Source: Thalassovita aquimarina | GTDB taxonomy: Bacteria; Pseudomonadota; Alphaproteobacteria; Rhodobacterales; Rhodobacteraceae | DNA length: 64,000 nt | Direction: 5' to 3' | Assembly: GCF_018219815.1 (NCBI RefSeq) | Contig: NZ_JADMKU010000006.1 | Span: 124,001 to 188,000, forward strand | Shown here: positions 27,138 through 35,822 of the stretch, piece by piece | Layout: each line of letters starts with the position of its first letter | How positions within the stretch are numbered: position 1 is the stretch's first letter | Notes under the pieces: model-generated | Databases searched by the model: none | Told to the model about the DNA's origin: nothing | Seen by the model: the letters and a program-made list of their open reading frames with translations, nothing else | Translations under genes and position numbers: made by a program

Positions 27138-28255
27138 TACTGATACACCTGTGTGAAATCTTCCGAGGCGGCGAAGCTGTTCGCCTGTTCGCCCGACCAT
27201 CCGAAATGCAGCGTGTCGCCACGCCCGACACCGGCGAATTCGCCGGATTGCGGCAGCGTCACCTCGATTTCCTCGCCGCTTTCGGTCTTGAGGATCAGGC
27301 GGCTTGCGGCACCGTTGAACAGCAGCGACGCCACCGTCCCGCTCATCTTGTTTTCGAACTGCGCCAGGTCGTCGGCGGACCGGCTGATGCGGATCGCTTC
27401 GGGCCGGACATAGATATCGGCGGCGTCGCCGACCGACAGGTCGCGGCGATGGTTGTTGCCGGTCATCGTCAGCCCGGCCTCGGTGATGATCTGAAGCTGC
27501 CCGGCCTTGGCGCGGGTCACTTTGCCCCGCCACCGGTTGCTGTCGCCGACGAATCCCGCGACGAAGGCGCTTTGCGGTCGATAGTACAATTCCTGCCCGG
27601 TGCCGACCTGTTCGAAACGGCCGTGGTTCATCACCGCGATCTGGTCGGACATGACCAGCGCTTCGGACTGGTCGTGGGTGATATAGACGAAGGTCGTGTC
27701 GAAGGCGGCCTGCAGCGTCTTCAGTTCGACCTTCATATGCTCGCGCAGCTTCAGGTCGAGCGCCCCCAGCGGTTCGTCCAGCAGCAGAACATCGGGTTCC
27801 AGAACCATGCAGCGGGCGATCGCGACGCGCTGTTTCTGGCCGCCGGACAATTCATCGACCTTGCGCTGTCCGATATCGGGCAGGCCGATCCGTTCCAGAA
27901 CTTCGCCGACCTTGCGGGTGATTTCGTCCTTCGCGACGCCCTTGCGGCGCAGCCCATAGCCGATGTTTTCGGCGATATTCATCATCGGGAACAGCGCCAG
28001 ATGCTGGAACACCATGTTCACCGGGCGCTTGTTCGGCGGAGTGTCGAGCACCGAACGTCCCTTGATCCGGATGTCCCCCGAGGTCGGGTCGATGAAGCCC
28101 GCAACCATCCGCATGATGGTGGTCTTGCCGCAACCCGAGGGGCCGAGAATGGAAAAGAAGGACCCGGCCGGAACCGAGAATGATACATCGTCCACCGCGG
28201 TGAAGGCATCGAATTTTTTGGTCAGGTTCTGGATTTCAAGATCTTGGGGCGTCAT
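27137..28255 (-). CDS. potA: Polyamine-type ABC transporter ATP-binding protein (PotA-like)
   Basis: A 372-residue ATPase. Walker A is GPSGCGKTT, the ABC signature is LSGGQKQRVAIARCM, Walker B is VLLLDEPLGALDLKLR, and the switch His is in VYITHDQSEALVMSD. After about residue 240 there is a TOBE-type domain, as in PotA. ATG 28255 (MTPQDLEIQNLTKKF) has GAG seven bases upstream; a GTG 24 bases further upstream is an alternative but has a poor Shine-Dalgarno spacing. It lies 79 bases after the binding-protein gene, with a strong hairpin in that gap. Confidence 0.92.
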   Translation of the reverse strand: MTPQDLEIQNLTKKFDAFTAVDDVSFSVPAGSFFSILGPSGCGKTTIMRMVAGFIDPTSGDIRIKGRSVLDTPPNKRPVNMVFQHLALFPMMNIAENIGYGLRRKGVAKDEITRKVGEVLERIGLPDIGQRKVDELSGGQKQRVAIARCMVLEPDVLLLDEPLGALDLKLREHMKVELKTLQAAFDTTFVYITHDQSEALVMSDQIAVMNHGRFEQVGTGQELYYRPQSAFVAGFVGDSNRWRGKVTRAKAGQLQIITEAGLTMTGNNHRRDLSVGDAADIYVRPEAIRISRSADDLAQFENKMSGTVASLLFNGAASRLILKTESGEEIEVTLPQSGEFAGVGRGDTLHFGWSGEQANSFAASEDFTQVYQ

Positions 28256-28278
28256 GCAAAGCTCGATCAAATTCGTCA

Positions 28279-28301
28279 CCCCCGAACCAGCGGTCCGGGG
28301 G
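28279..28301 (-). promoter_or_regulatory. Intercistronic hairpin between binding-protein and ATPase genes
   Basis: CCCCCGGACC / GGTTCGGGGG read on the minus strand (10-bp stem with one G-T wobble, GCT loop). No T-run follows on either strand. Its position just after the binding-protein gene suggests mRNA stabilisation or partial read-through, giving more binding protein than ATPase. Confidence 0.55.
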
Positions 28302-28334
28302 TGATCGTTGGTGGTTATCGTGGAAACTGACGGG

Positions 28335-29414
28335 TCAGTTGGCGGCTTTCACGCGGTCAAGCGCGGCGCCTTCGATCATTTCAAGCCCGGCGGGAACCGG
28401 CGGGTACCACTTGATGTTGTCCACGGCCTCGGGCGGGAAGCTCGCCTGATAGCGGGCTTTCAGGTCGGCCGAAACGTATTCGTCGGCGCCTTTCGAGGCG
28501 GTGAAGTTGCCCGCCGCGTCGGTGATCTTGGCGGCGATTTCCGGGCGCATCACGAAGTTGATCCAGTCGTAGGCCGCATCGTCGGCTTTGCCCTTGGCGG
28601 GCAGGACGAAGGTGTCGATCCAGCCCAGGGCGCCGGAGGCGGGCGCAACGAAGGTGATGTCGGGATTGTCGGCATTCAGTTTCCAGCCGCCGGTATCCCA
28701 CGCCATCGAGGCAACGACTTCGCCCGAGCGCAGCAGCCCCATCAGTTCGTCGCCGCCGCCCCAGTAGGTTTTGACGTTGGCCTTGCAGTCGATCAGCTTG
28801 GCTTCGACCTGATCGATGACTTCCTTGTAGGCCGCTTCGTCACCATAGGCGGCGAACGGGTCCAGCCCCATGGCATAGCCGAACCCGATCAGGGTCGGGC
28901 GCTTCAGGCGATAGGACACCTTGCCCGCGACGTCGGCGTTACACAGGTCGGTATAGTCCTTCACGCTGCCGGCCTTGGCGGTGTCGACGACCAGGCCCGA
29001 GGTGCCCCAGACATGCGGCACGCCGTAAACTTCGCCATCGACGGTGGTATTGGTCTTGGTCGCTTCCAGCATCGATCCGATGAACTGGCCGGCGTCGATC
29101 TTGCTCAGGTCGATCGGCTTGTAGATGCCGAATTCCGCCTGCGGGCCGGCGATGCGGTCCTGGCTGGGCTGGGCGAGGTCGAAACCGCCGCCACGGGTGG
29201 CGCGCAGCTTGGCAATCATTTCCTCGTTGTTGGAAAGGGTTACTTCGACGGTGTGGCCGGTTTCTTTCTCGAACATGGCGACGACGTCTTCAGGCGCATA
29301 ACCGCCCCAGGTCAACAGACGCAGCGTGTCGGCTTGGGCGGCGCCCGCAAGGCCGAGTGCGGCAACACTGACCGTCGACAGCAGGCGCGCGGCCTTCTGG
29401 TAGATGGATTGCAT
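28335..29414 (-). CDS. potD: Extracellular polyamine-type solute-binding protein (PotD/PotF-like)
   Basis: A 359-residue periplasmic protein with a signal peptide ending AAQAD near residue 29. It then has LRLLTWGGYAPEDVVAMFEKETGHTVEVTLSNNEEMIAKL and DLAQPSQDRI, the PotD/PotF N-lobe; aromatic residues such as KTYWGGGDEL and SMAWDTGGWK fit a polyamine pocket. It opens the operon and has the ribosome-binding site GGAGGT. The order binding protein, ATPase, permease, permease is usual for Pot/Ydc-type importers. Spermidine or putrescine is likely but not proven. Confidence 0.9.
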   Translation of the reverse strand: MQSIYQKAARLLSTVSVAALGLAGAAQADTLRLLTWGGYAPEDVVAMFEKETGHTVEVTLSNNEEMIAKLRATRGGGFDLAQPSQDRIAGPQAEFGIYKPIDLSKIDAGQFIGSMLEATKTNTTVDGEVYGVPHVWGTSGLVVDTAKAGSVKDYTDLCNADVAGKVSYRLKRPTLIGFGYAMGLDPFAAYGDEAAYKEVIDQVEAKLIDCKANVKTYWGGGDELMGLLRSGEVVASMAWDTGGWKLNADNPDITFVAPASGALGWIDTFVLPAKGKADDAAYDWINFVMRPEIAAKITDAAGNFTASKGADEYVSADLKARYQASFPPEAVDNIKWYPPVPAGLEMIEGAALDRVKAAN

Positions 29415-29476
29415 GATTACCTCCAGGTGGTTTCCCTGTTTCGGTCATGATCTGCGCGATGCAAATCCATAAGCCG

Positions 29477-29492
29477 TCACAAGGACTTGTGA
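29477..29492. promoter_or_regulatory. Palindromic operator candidate upstream of the polyamine importer
   Basis: TCACAAGGACTTGTGA is a 7-2-7 perfect inverted repeat 63 bases before the binding-protein start codon and downstream of the promoter candidate at 29517-29544. This is a typical place for a repressor. No regulator gene is adjacent. Confidence 0.45.
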
Positions 29493-29516
29493 ATTAAAGT
29501 TGTCCAATCAGTCAAA

Positions 29517-29544
29517 CTATTACGATGTCAGATTCGCTTGTCAA
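29517..29544 (-). promoter_or_regulatory. Promoter candidate for the polyamine importer operon
   Basis: Reading the minus strand, TTGACA (29544-29539) and TAATAG (29522-29517) are spaced by 16 bases in an A/T-rich patch of the 29415-29735 gap. The rest of that gap shows no gene. Confidence 0.4.
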
Positions 29545-29735
29545 TTATGTAACAATATGGGGTTACGGCAGGTAAACTTTACCATGATGTTGCTGGGCGC
29601 GCGCATTTTGCGGCCCTTGGCGACAGGACCGCGATGTTGATGACCACCTCGGTCTGCGGGATCGGTTCGCGCGCTTGACAGGCGCATGGGCGACATCAAA
29701 ACGGTTCCGGTTTCGCGCCGCCCAAGGCCGAAATA

Positions 29736-32126
29736 TCAGTTCAGAAGTGCAGCGATTCCACCCTGCGCCGCGCTGCCTTCGGTCAGTCCATGCACCTTTT
29801 CCATGATCGATGCCGCGTCGATGCCGTGGTGGTGGTAGAGATCGCCGATCGTGCCGGTCTGGCCGAAATGTTCGACGCCCAGTGGAATCGTCCGGTGTCC
29901 CGCCACGGCGCCAAGCCAGGACAGGGTCGCCGGATGGCCGTCGATCACGGTGATGATCCGGCAATGCGGTGGCAGGTCCTGCATCAACCGTTCGGCATGG
30001 GACCGGGCCCCGGCATTGCCGCGCGACCGGGCGCGTTGCGCCGCGGTCCAACCCGCATTCAGCCGGTCGGCCGATGTCACCGCCAGCACGCCGATATCCT
30101 TGCGGTCCTCGGCAAGCAGGCCGGCGGCCTTGATCGCTTCGGGCGCGACGGCCCCCTGATAGGCGATCAACACCTCGCAATTCGGCCCCGGTTTGCGCAG
30201 CCAGTAACCGCCGTCGATGGTACCCTGGCGGAACGTGTCGTCGGCGCGCTTGCCCGGCTGTTCGATCGGGTTGGTGGTCAGCCGTAGGTAGACGGATCCG
30301 CCGGTTTCGTCGCGCAGCCATGTGCGTTCGTCAGGGTCACCTGCGCCGTCGCGTTCCAGGTAATCGAACGCCCATTGCATGATTGCCGCCAGTTCGTCGG
30401 CAAAGGCCGGTTCGAACGCGGCCAGCCCATCCTGACTCATCCCGATCAGCGGCGTGCCGAGCGATTGGTGTGCACCGCCTTCGGGCGCCAGCGTCACCCC
30501 CGAAGGTGTTCCGACAAGCAGGAAACGCGCGTCCTGGTAACAGGCATAGTTCAGCGCATCGAGGCCGCGGGCTACGAACGGGTCATAGACGGTACCGATG
30601 GGGATCAGGCGCTTGCCGAACAGGCTGTGCGACAGGCCCGCCGCGCCCAAGAGCAGCATCAGGTTCATCTCGGCGATGCCCAGTTCGATATGCTGGCCCT
30701 CGGGGGCGAATTCCCATTTCGCGGTCGACGGGATGCGGTGTTCGATGAACGCGTCGGCCTGTTCGGTGCGGGCGAACAGCTTGCGGCGATTGACCCAGGG
30801 GCCAAGGCTGGTGGTGCCGGTGACATCGGGCGATGTTGTCATGATACGGTCGGCAAGTGTGCTGTCGCCCTTGGCAATATCGTCCAGTATCTTGCCGAAA
30901 ACGGTTTGGGTCGATACTTCGCGGTTGGTGTCGAAGTCGATATCGGGCACCGCGATCCGGTCGTCGTGATAGCGACGGATCCCTTTAGCGAAGAACGGCA
31001 CCTTAGACAGGAAATCGCGCAGCGTCGCCGGGTCGGGAACGGTTGCGAACGGATCCCATTCCTTTCCTTCGGGCACGCCCATATGCGCCTGCCATGAGGC
31101 GAATTGCGTCGTGTTCATCAGTCCGCCGTGATTGTCCTTGTGCCCGGCAATCGGCGTGCCCCAGCCCTTGATCGTGTAGGCCAGGAAACAGGTCGGGCGG
31201 TCATGGTCGATCGCGGCGAAGGCCTCGGCCATCGTTGCCACGCAATTGCCGCCAAGGTTTTCCATCAGCGCCGCCAGTTCGTCATCGCTGCGCCGCTCGA
31301 TCAGCGCCGTCACTTCACCCTGATCGCCCAGATCGTCCAGCAACCGCTTGCGCCAGACCGCGCCGCCCATGAAGGTCAGCGCCGAATATTCCTGGTTCGG
31401 GCAGGTGTCGATCCAGTCGCGCAGCTTGTCGCCGCCCGGTTCGGCAAAGGCCGCGCGCTGCAACGCGCCGTGTTTCACCCGCACCACGTCCCAGCCGAAG
31501 GCGTCAAATATCTTCTCGATCCGTTCGAACAGGCCCTCGCGCACGATCCCGTCCAGCGACTGGCGGTTATAGTCGATGACCCACCAGCAATTGCGCAGGT
31601 CGTTCTTCCAGCCCTCCTGCAGGGTTTCATAAATATTGCCTTCGTCCAGTTCGGCATCGCCGACGAGCGCCACCATCCGGCCCATCGGGGCGTCCGCGCC
31701 CCACGGTTTTGCCGCGATATAATCCTGTACCAGCGACGCAAACGAGGTGATCGCCACGCCAAGCCCGACAGAGCCGGTGGAAAAATCCACGTCGTCGATG
31801 TCCTTGGTGCGGCTGGGATAGGATTGCACCCCGCCGAAGCCGCGGAAATTTTCCATGTTCTCGCGCGTCTGGTTGCCCATCAGGTATTGCATCGCGTGGA
31901 AGACCGGGCTGGCATGCGGTTTTACTGCCACCCGGTCCTCGGGGCGCAGCGCCGAAAAATAGAGCGCCGTCATTATCGACACCATCGAGGCCGAACTGGC
32001 CTGATGGCCGCCGATCTTGATGCCGTCCACCTTCGGCCGGATATGGTTGGCGTGGTGGATCATCCAGTGCGACAGCCACAGCAGGCGCTGTTCGATGGTC
32101 TTGAGGTGTTCGAGATCGGCGGTCAT
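29736..32126 (-). CDS. mdeB: 2-oxoacid dehydrogenase E1 / transketolase-like protein (MdeB-like)
   Basis: A 796-residue thiamine-diphosphate enzyme related to the homodimeric E1 (AceE) family and often named transketolase. N-terminal motifs: WMIHHANHIRPKVDGIKIGGHQASSASM and DFSTGSVGLGVAIT. The TPP/metal motif is GDAELDEGNIYETLQEGW...CWWVIDYN. The Pyr domain has LGIAEMNLMLLLGAAGLS. It is shorter than AceE (about 890 aa). It lies 10 bases after a methionine gamma-lyase gene, the same order as mdeA-mdeB of Pseudomonas putida, where MdeB is an E1 homologue acting on the 2-oxobutyrate released from methionine. This substrate is therefore the best inference. Start ATG 32126 has AGGGGA upstream; the open frame before it is not conserved. 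Confidence 0.83.
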   Translation of the reverse strand: MTADLEHLKTIEQRLLWLSHWMIHHANHIRPKVDGIKIGGHQASSASMVSIMTALYFSALRPEDRVAVKPHASPVFHAMQYLMGNQTRENMENFRGFGGVQSYPSRTKDIDDVDFSTGSVGLGVAITSFASLVQDYIAAKPWGADAPMGRMVALVGDAELDEGNIYETLQEGWKNDLRNCWWVIDYNRQSLDGIVREGLFERIEKIFDAFGWDVVRVKHGALQRAAFAEPGGDKLRDWIDTCPNQEYSALTFMGGAVWRKRLLDDLGDQGEVTALIERRSDDELAALMENLGGNCVATMAEAFAAIDHDRPTCFLAYTIKGWGTPIAGHKDNHGGLMNTTQFASWQAHMGVPEGKEWDPFATVPDPATLRDFLSKVPFFAKGIRRYHDDRIAVPDIDFDTNREVSTQTVFGKILDDIAKGDSTLADRIMTTSPDVTGTTSLGPWVNRRKLFARTEQADAFIEHRIPSTAKWEFAPEGQHIELGIAEMNLMLLLGAAGLSHSLFGKRLIPIGTVYDPFVARGLDALNYACYQDARFLLVGTPSGVTLAPEGGAHQSLGTPLIGMSQDGLAAFEPAFADELAAIMQWAFDYLERDGAGDPDERTWLRDETGGSVYLRLTTNPIEQPGKRADDTFRQGTIDGGYWLRKPGPNCEVLIAYQGAVAPEAIKAAGLLAEDRKDIGVLAVTSADRLNAGWTAAQRARSRGNAGARSHAERLMQDLPPHCRIITVIDGHPATLSWLGAVAGHRTIPLGVEHFGQTGTIGDLYHHHGIDAASIMEKVHGLTEGSAAQGGIAALLN

Positions 32127-32136
32127 GGCATTTCCC

Positions 32137-33342
32137 CTATTCGGCGGCGTGGCGCATGTTGCGCGGCAAGGCCTGTTGCAGGTCGGCAATGATGTCGGCG
32201 GCGTCTTCCAATCCGACCGACAGGCGGATCAATCCGTCGCTGATCCCGTGCGCGGCGCGTTCCTCGGGCGTATAGGTCGAATGCGTCATCGAGGCCGGGT
32301 GCTGGATCAGCGTTTCCGCATCTCCCAGAGAAACCGCACGCCCGATCATATTCAAGCGATTCATCATGTCCTTGCCGGCCTCGATCCCGCCGCTGAGCTC
32401 AAAGGCGATCATCGCGCCGGGCTTGGCCATCTGGCGCTGGGCGAGGTCGCGCTGGGCGAAACCGGCCAGTCCCGGGAAATGGACGGGGCCGATCGCGGGA
32501 TGCGCGTCAAGCCATTCGGCGACAGTCTGCGCCGTGGCGCAGTGCCGGTCCATTCGCAGCGCCAGCGTCTTCAGTCCGCGCAACAGCAGCATGGCGTTGA
32601 ACGGCGCCATCACCGCGCCGGTCATGTCCTTCATGCCGACCAGCCGGATATCGGTGATCTGATCCTGCCGCCCGACAACAAGCCCCGCCACCAGGTCGCC
32701 ATGGCCGCCAAGGTACTTGGTCGCCGAATGCAGCACGATATCCGTGCCCAGTTCGATCGGGCGGGTCAGGTAGGGCGTCGCATAGGTGTTGTCGACCAGC
32801 ACCTGCGCGCCGTTTGCATGGGCGATATCGGCGACGGCGCGGATATCGACCAGCCGCATGTTCGGATTGGCCGGGGTTTCGAAATAGACCACGCGGGTTT
32901 TGGCGCTGATGGCGCGGCTCAGGTTGTCCGGGTCGGTTAGGTCGACATGGGTGATGGTGACGCCCCATTTCGCCAATCCATGCTGCATGAAGGCGAAAGT
33001 GCAGCCATAAAGCGTTTCGTCCACGATCGCCTCGTCGCCGGGGCTGAGCAGGGTCCACAGCGTCGCGGTAATGCCCCCCATCCCCGAGGACAGCGCCAGC
33101 CCGGCCTCGGCGCCTTCGAGATCGGCAATGCGGCGTTCCAGCAGATCGAGCGTCGGATTGGAAATGCGCGAATAGATATGCCCCGGACGATCGCCCGCGA
33201 ACATTTCGCCGCCCGCCTCGGCTGTTTCAAAAGCGAAGGTCGAAGTCAGGTGCAGCGGCGGCGTCAGCGCGCCTTCGTTCTGCAGTGGATCATAGGCGTG
33301 GTGAATGGCCCGTGTGGCAAAGCCCTTTGAGGTGTCGTTCAT
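32137..33342 (-). CDS. mdeA: Methionine gamma-lyase
   Basis: A 401-residue PLP enzyme of the Cys/Met metabolism family. The PLP lysine is in [11 protein letters not shown], the phosphate-binding YSRISNPT motif is present, and [12 protein letters not shown] carries the Cys that marks methionine gamma-lyases against cystathionine enzymes. It splits methionine to methanethiol, 2-oxobutyrate and ammonia. The E1-like gene follows on the same strand and a divergent Lrp-type regulator lies 94 bases upstream, reproducing an mdeR-mdeA-mdeB arrangement. Confidence 0.92.
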   Translation of the reverse strand: MNDTSKGFATRAIHHAYDPLQNEGALTPPLHLTSTFAFETAEAGGEMFAGDRPGHIYSRISNPTLDLLERRIADLEGAEAGLALSSGMGGITATLWTLLSPGDEAIVDETLYGCTFAFMQHGLAKWGVTITHVDLTDPDNLSRAISAKTRVVYFETPANPNMRLVDIRAVADIAHANGAQVLVDNTYATPYLTRPIELGTDIVLHSATKYLGGHGDLVAGLVVGRQDQITDIRLVGMKDMTGAVMAPFNAMLLLRGLKTLALRMDRHCATAQTVAEWLDAHPAIGPVHFPGLAGFAQRDLAQRQMAKPGAMIAFELSGGIEAGKDMMNRLNMIGRAVSLGDAETLIQHPASMTHSTYTPEERAAHGISDGLIRLSVGLEDAADIIADLQQALPRNMRHAAE

Positions 33343-33404
33343 GGATTTCCCTTTCCGGTGATGACGTCATGCTGTCACGGGGGAAGGGGCGAAAGGTTGC
33401 GAAT

Positions 33405-33444
33405 AATGCCAATATTGGTTTACAAATTGGAAGAAAATGCCAAT
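33405..33444. promoter_or_regulatory. Repeated CCAAT-type sites between mdeA and its Lrp regulator
   Basis: AATGCCAAT occurs twice in the same orientation, at 33405-33413 and 33436-33444, 31 bases apart (about three helical turns). The first merges with the perfect palindrome CCAATATTGG (33409-33418), and ATTGG recurs at 33426-33430. Phased, repeated half-sites in a divergent gap suit an Lrp-type regulator. Confidence 0.45.
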
Positions 33445-33913
33445 GAGAGTGATTATGGATAGAAAAGATCGCCAGATCATCCGCATGCTCCAGCAGGACG
33501 GGCGCATCACCAATCAGGATCTTGCCGCGCGGGTGAACCTGTCGCCGTCGCCCTGTCTGCGCCGGGTGCGCAACCTTGAAGCCTGCGGCGCGATCCAGGG
33601 CTATTCCGCCAATGCCGATCCCGAACTCTACGGATTGCCGGTCACGGTATTTGTCCGCATCCGGCTGGAGAGCCACAACGAAAAGGACGTCCAGCATTTC
33701 GAAAGCCGCGTCAGGGCGATGGACGAGGTGCTGGAATGCCACGTGATGACCGGGCAGACCGATTACCAGCTGCGCGTCGTGGTTGCCGACCTCAACGATT
33801 ACGAAACCTTCATTCGCAACCGCATCCATCCGATCGGCTGCATCGCGTCAATCGATACCAGTTTCGTTTACGGCACCGTGAAGAAAACCGCGGTGTTCCC
33901 GGATCTGGGCTGA
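33437..33913 (+). CDS. mdeR: Lrp/AsnC-family regulator (MdeR-like)
   Basis: A 158-residue regulator. The N-terminal helix-turn-helix is DRKDRQIIRMLQQDGRITNQDLAARVNLSPSPCLRRVRNLE, followed by the RAM/AsnC ligand domain (VTVFVRIRLESHNEKDVQHFE, CHVMTGQTDYQLRVVVADLNDYETFI). It is divergent from the methionine gamma-lyase gene and probably activates it, as MdeR does in pseudomonads. Three in-frame ATGs (33437, 33443, 33455) compete. The last, starting MDRKDRQ, would leave the second AATGCCAAT site outside the coding region and has GAGAG upstream, so the protein may start there. Confidence 0.88.
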   Translation: MPMRVIMDRKDRQIIRMLQQDGRITNQDLAARVNLSPSPCLRRVRNLEACGAIQGYSANADPELYGLPVTVFVRIRLESHNEKDVQHFESRVRAMDEVLECHVMTGQTDYQLRVVVADLNDYETFIRNRIHPIGCIASIDTSFVYGTVKKTAVFPDLG

Positions 33914-33969
33914 TGCGACGCGGGCGCACCGCCTCGATGTCGGTCTGGGGCGACGTGCTCCCGTTTTCG

Positions 33970-34935
33970 TCAACTGGCTGATTTCAACAGGTCGGTGACA
34001 TGCGCAGGGCCGACAGGGCGGATGCCGGTGGGGTTCAACGCCTTGATCGAATAATAGCCGCGCGTGATGTGATCCATGTTCACCGTTTCGGCGACGCCGG
34101 GCAGGGTCAGGAACCGTTCCAGATAGGCCGACAGCCGGGGGTAATCCGCGATTTGCCGGAGATTGGTCTTGAACAGCCCGTGATAGGCGGCATCGAACCG
34201 GATCAGCGTCACGAACAGCCGCAGATCGGTTTCGGTCAGACGGTCGCCGAAAAGGTATCGGCTGGTCAGCCGCTGTTCCAGTTCGTCGAGCATCGCGAAG
34301 ACGCCCGCCACCGCCTCGTCATAGGCCTGCTGCGATAGTGCGAAGCCTGCCTTGTAGACGCCGTTGTTCAGCTGATCGTAAATGCGGGCGTTCAGCGCGT
34401 CGATATCCGCCCCGATATCGTCGGGGTAGAGGCGAAGATCTGAGGGCGTCAGATGTTCGAAGGCGGTGTCGAACATGCGGATGATATCGGCGCTTTCGTT
34501 GTTCACCATCACGCCGCGCTGCGTGTCCCACAGGACCGGCACCGTGGCGCGGCCGGTGAAACCACGATCTGCGCGGGTATAGATTTCGTGCATGTAGCGG
34601 GCCCCAAAAAGCGGGTCCTCTTCGGCACCGGGGTAGCCGCTGAACTGCCAGCCCTGATCGGTCAGCTCCGGATTTACCACCGTCACCGGGATCAGCGCGT
34701 CCAGACCCTTGAGCTTGCGCGCGATCAGCGTGCGCGATGCCCAGGGGCAGATCAGCGCGACATAAAGCCGGTAGCGCCCCGCTTCCGCCTTGAAGCCGCC
34801 TTCGCCGGTGGGGCCGGGGCTACCATCGGGGGTGATCCAGTTGCGAAAACTCGACACTTGGCGCACGAAGCGCCCTTTCCCGTCGGCTTCCTGCACCGGT
34901 TGCCAGTTTTCCACCCATTTGCCGTTAACGAGCAC
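33970..34935 (-). CDS. yqjG: Glutathionyl-hydroquinone reductase (Xi-class GST)
   Basis: A 321-residue protein of the Xi-class glutathione transferases. The N-terminal thioredoxin fold holds the catalytic CPWA motif (RLYVALICPWASRTLIARKLKGL), preceded by the family-specific SFRNWI and followed by VPVLWDTQRGVMVNNESADIIRMF. The C-terminal helical domain has YLFGDRLTETDLRLFVTLIRFDAAYHGLFKTNL. These enzymes reduce glutathionyl-hydroquinones to free hydroquinones. It is the last gene of an operon with an extradiol dioxygenase and DoxX, 12 bases after the dioxygenase. Confidence 0.92.
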   Translation of the reverse strand: MLVNGKWVENWQPVQEADGKGRFVRQVSSFRNWITPDGSPGPTGEGGFKAEAGRYRLYVALICPWASRTLIARKLKGLDALIPVTVVNPELTDQGWQFSGYPGAEEDPLFGARYMHEIYTRADRGFTGRATVPVLWDTQRGVMVNNESADIIRMFDTAFEHLTPSDLRLYPDDIGADIDALNARIYDQLNNGVYKAGFALSQQAYDEAVAGVFAMLDELEQRLTSRYLFGDRLTETDLRLFVTLIRFDAAYHGLFKTNLRQIADYPRLSAYLERFLTLPGVAETVNMDHITRGYYSIKALNPTGIRPVGPAHVTDLLKSAS

Positions 34936-34947
34936 TGCGCTTTCTCC

Positions 34948-35772
34948 TCAGGCCGGGTGGAACACGAAGGACCGCATTGATACCGATCCCAGGTCGATAT
35001 CGTCGGTCATGAAGGTCAGGTCGTCGCGCCCATCCGACGCGCCGGCAATGGTGAGCGTGGGCAGGTAGTGATCCACCGACGGATGCGCCATCCGAAGCAG
35101 CGCGCCGAGATTTTCCCGGTCCGACAGCGCGGTAAAGTCGCGGTCGGTCAGCTTGTCGGCAAAAAGCGTGTCGAATTCGACCGCAAAATCAAGAGGTTTG
35201 CCGCCGGGGCGCATGGCGCGCAGGTTGTGCACCACGTTGCCCGACCCGAGGATCAGGACGCCCCGGTCGCGCAGTTCGGAAAGCGCCGCGCCGATTTCAA
35301 GCTGGTAGCCGAGCCCGCGCGACATGTCGATCGAGATCTGGAACACCGGCACGTTCGCCCCCGGATAGAGGAACTTGAGAACCGTCCAGGCGCCGTGATC
35401 GAGGCCCCAGGTGCTGTCTTCTTCGGCGTGATGGCTGGCCAGCAGCGAAACCACCTCGCGCGCCAGTTCCGGGTTGCCCGGCGCCGGGTAGTCCTCGCGA
35501 TAGAGTGCCTCGGGGAAGCCGTAGAAATCGTGGATCGTGCGCGGCATCGCCGACACGTCGACAAGGGTCGTGTCGCGGGTCATCCAATGGGCCGACACGA
35601 CGAGGATCGCCTTCGGGCGCGGCAGGCTGCGACCCAGATCGGCCCAGGCGCGGCTGAACCCGGTGTCTTCGATCGCGTTCATCGGGCTGCCATGACCGAG
35701 GAACACCAGCGGCATGCGGTCGGTCGGCGAAAACCGGTCGCGTAGGGCATGCAGGGCTCGGGCAGTGCTCAT
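34948..35772 (-). CDS. ygiD: 4,5-DOPA extradiol dioxygenase-like protein (YgiD/LigB family)
   Basis: A 274-residue class III extradiol dioxygenase. Metal-site histidines are visible in MPLVFLGHGSPMNAIED, VVSAHWMT and LGSGNVVHNLR, and the family text WGLDHGAWTVLKFLYP is present. Such enzymes cleave catechol-like rings with non-haem iron; bacterial YgiD acts on DOPA in vitro, and the native substrate is often unknown. Start ATG 35772 has AAGGAG eight bases upstream; the longer open frame before it is not conserved. It lies between doxX and a glutathionyl-hydroquinone reductase, pointing to quinone or catechol detoxification. Confidence 0.92.
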   Translation of the reverse strand: MSTARALHALRDRFSPTDRMPLVFLGHGSPMNAIEDTGFSRAWADLGRSLPRPKAILVVSAHWMTRDTTLVDVSAMPRTIHDFYGFPEALYREDYPAPGNPELAREVVSLLASHHAEEDSTWGLDHGAWTVLKFLYPGANVPVFQISIDMSRGLGYQLEIGAALSELRDRGVLILGSGNVVHNLRAMRPGGKPLDFAVEFDTLFADKLTDRDFTALSDRENLGALLRMAHPSVDHYLPTLTIAGASDGRDDLTFMTDDIDLGSVSMRSFVFHPA

Positions 35773-35794
35773 TGGAAAACTCCTTGGGGCAGGG

Positions 35795-35818
35795 ACGGGC
35801 CGCCCGAAGGCGGCCCGT
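35795..35818 (-). promoter_or_regulatory. Very stable hairpin between doxX and ygiD
   Basis: On the minus strand ACGGGCCGCC / GGCGGCCCGT forms a perfect 10-bp stem with a TTCG loop closed by C-G, the extra-stable UUCG type in RNA. It starts 5 bases after the DoxX stop and ends 22 bases before the ygiD start. It lacks a following T-run on the transcribed strand (TTTT follows only on the plus strand), so it is probably an attenuating or protecting intercistronic hairpin. Confidence 0.55.
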
Positions 35819-35822
35819 TTTG

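Noticed and set aside
28279-28301. Rho-independent terminator between the binding-protein and ATPase genes
   Set aside because: No T-run on either strand, and the genes on both sides belong to one transporter.
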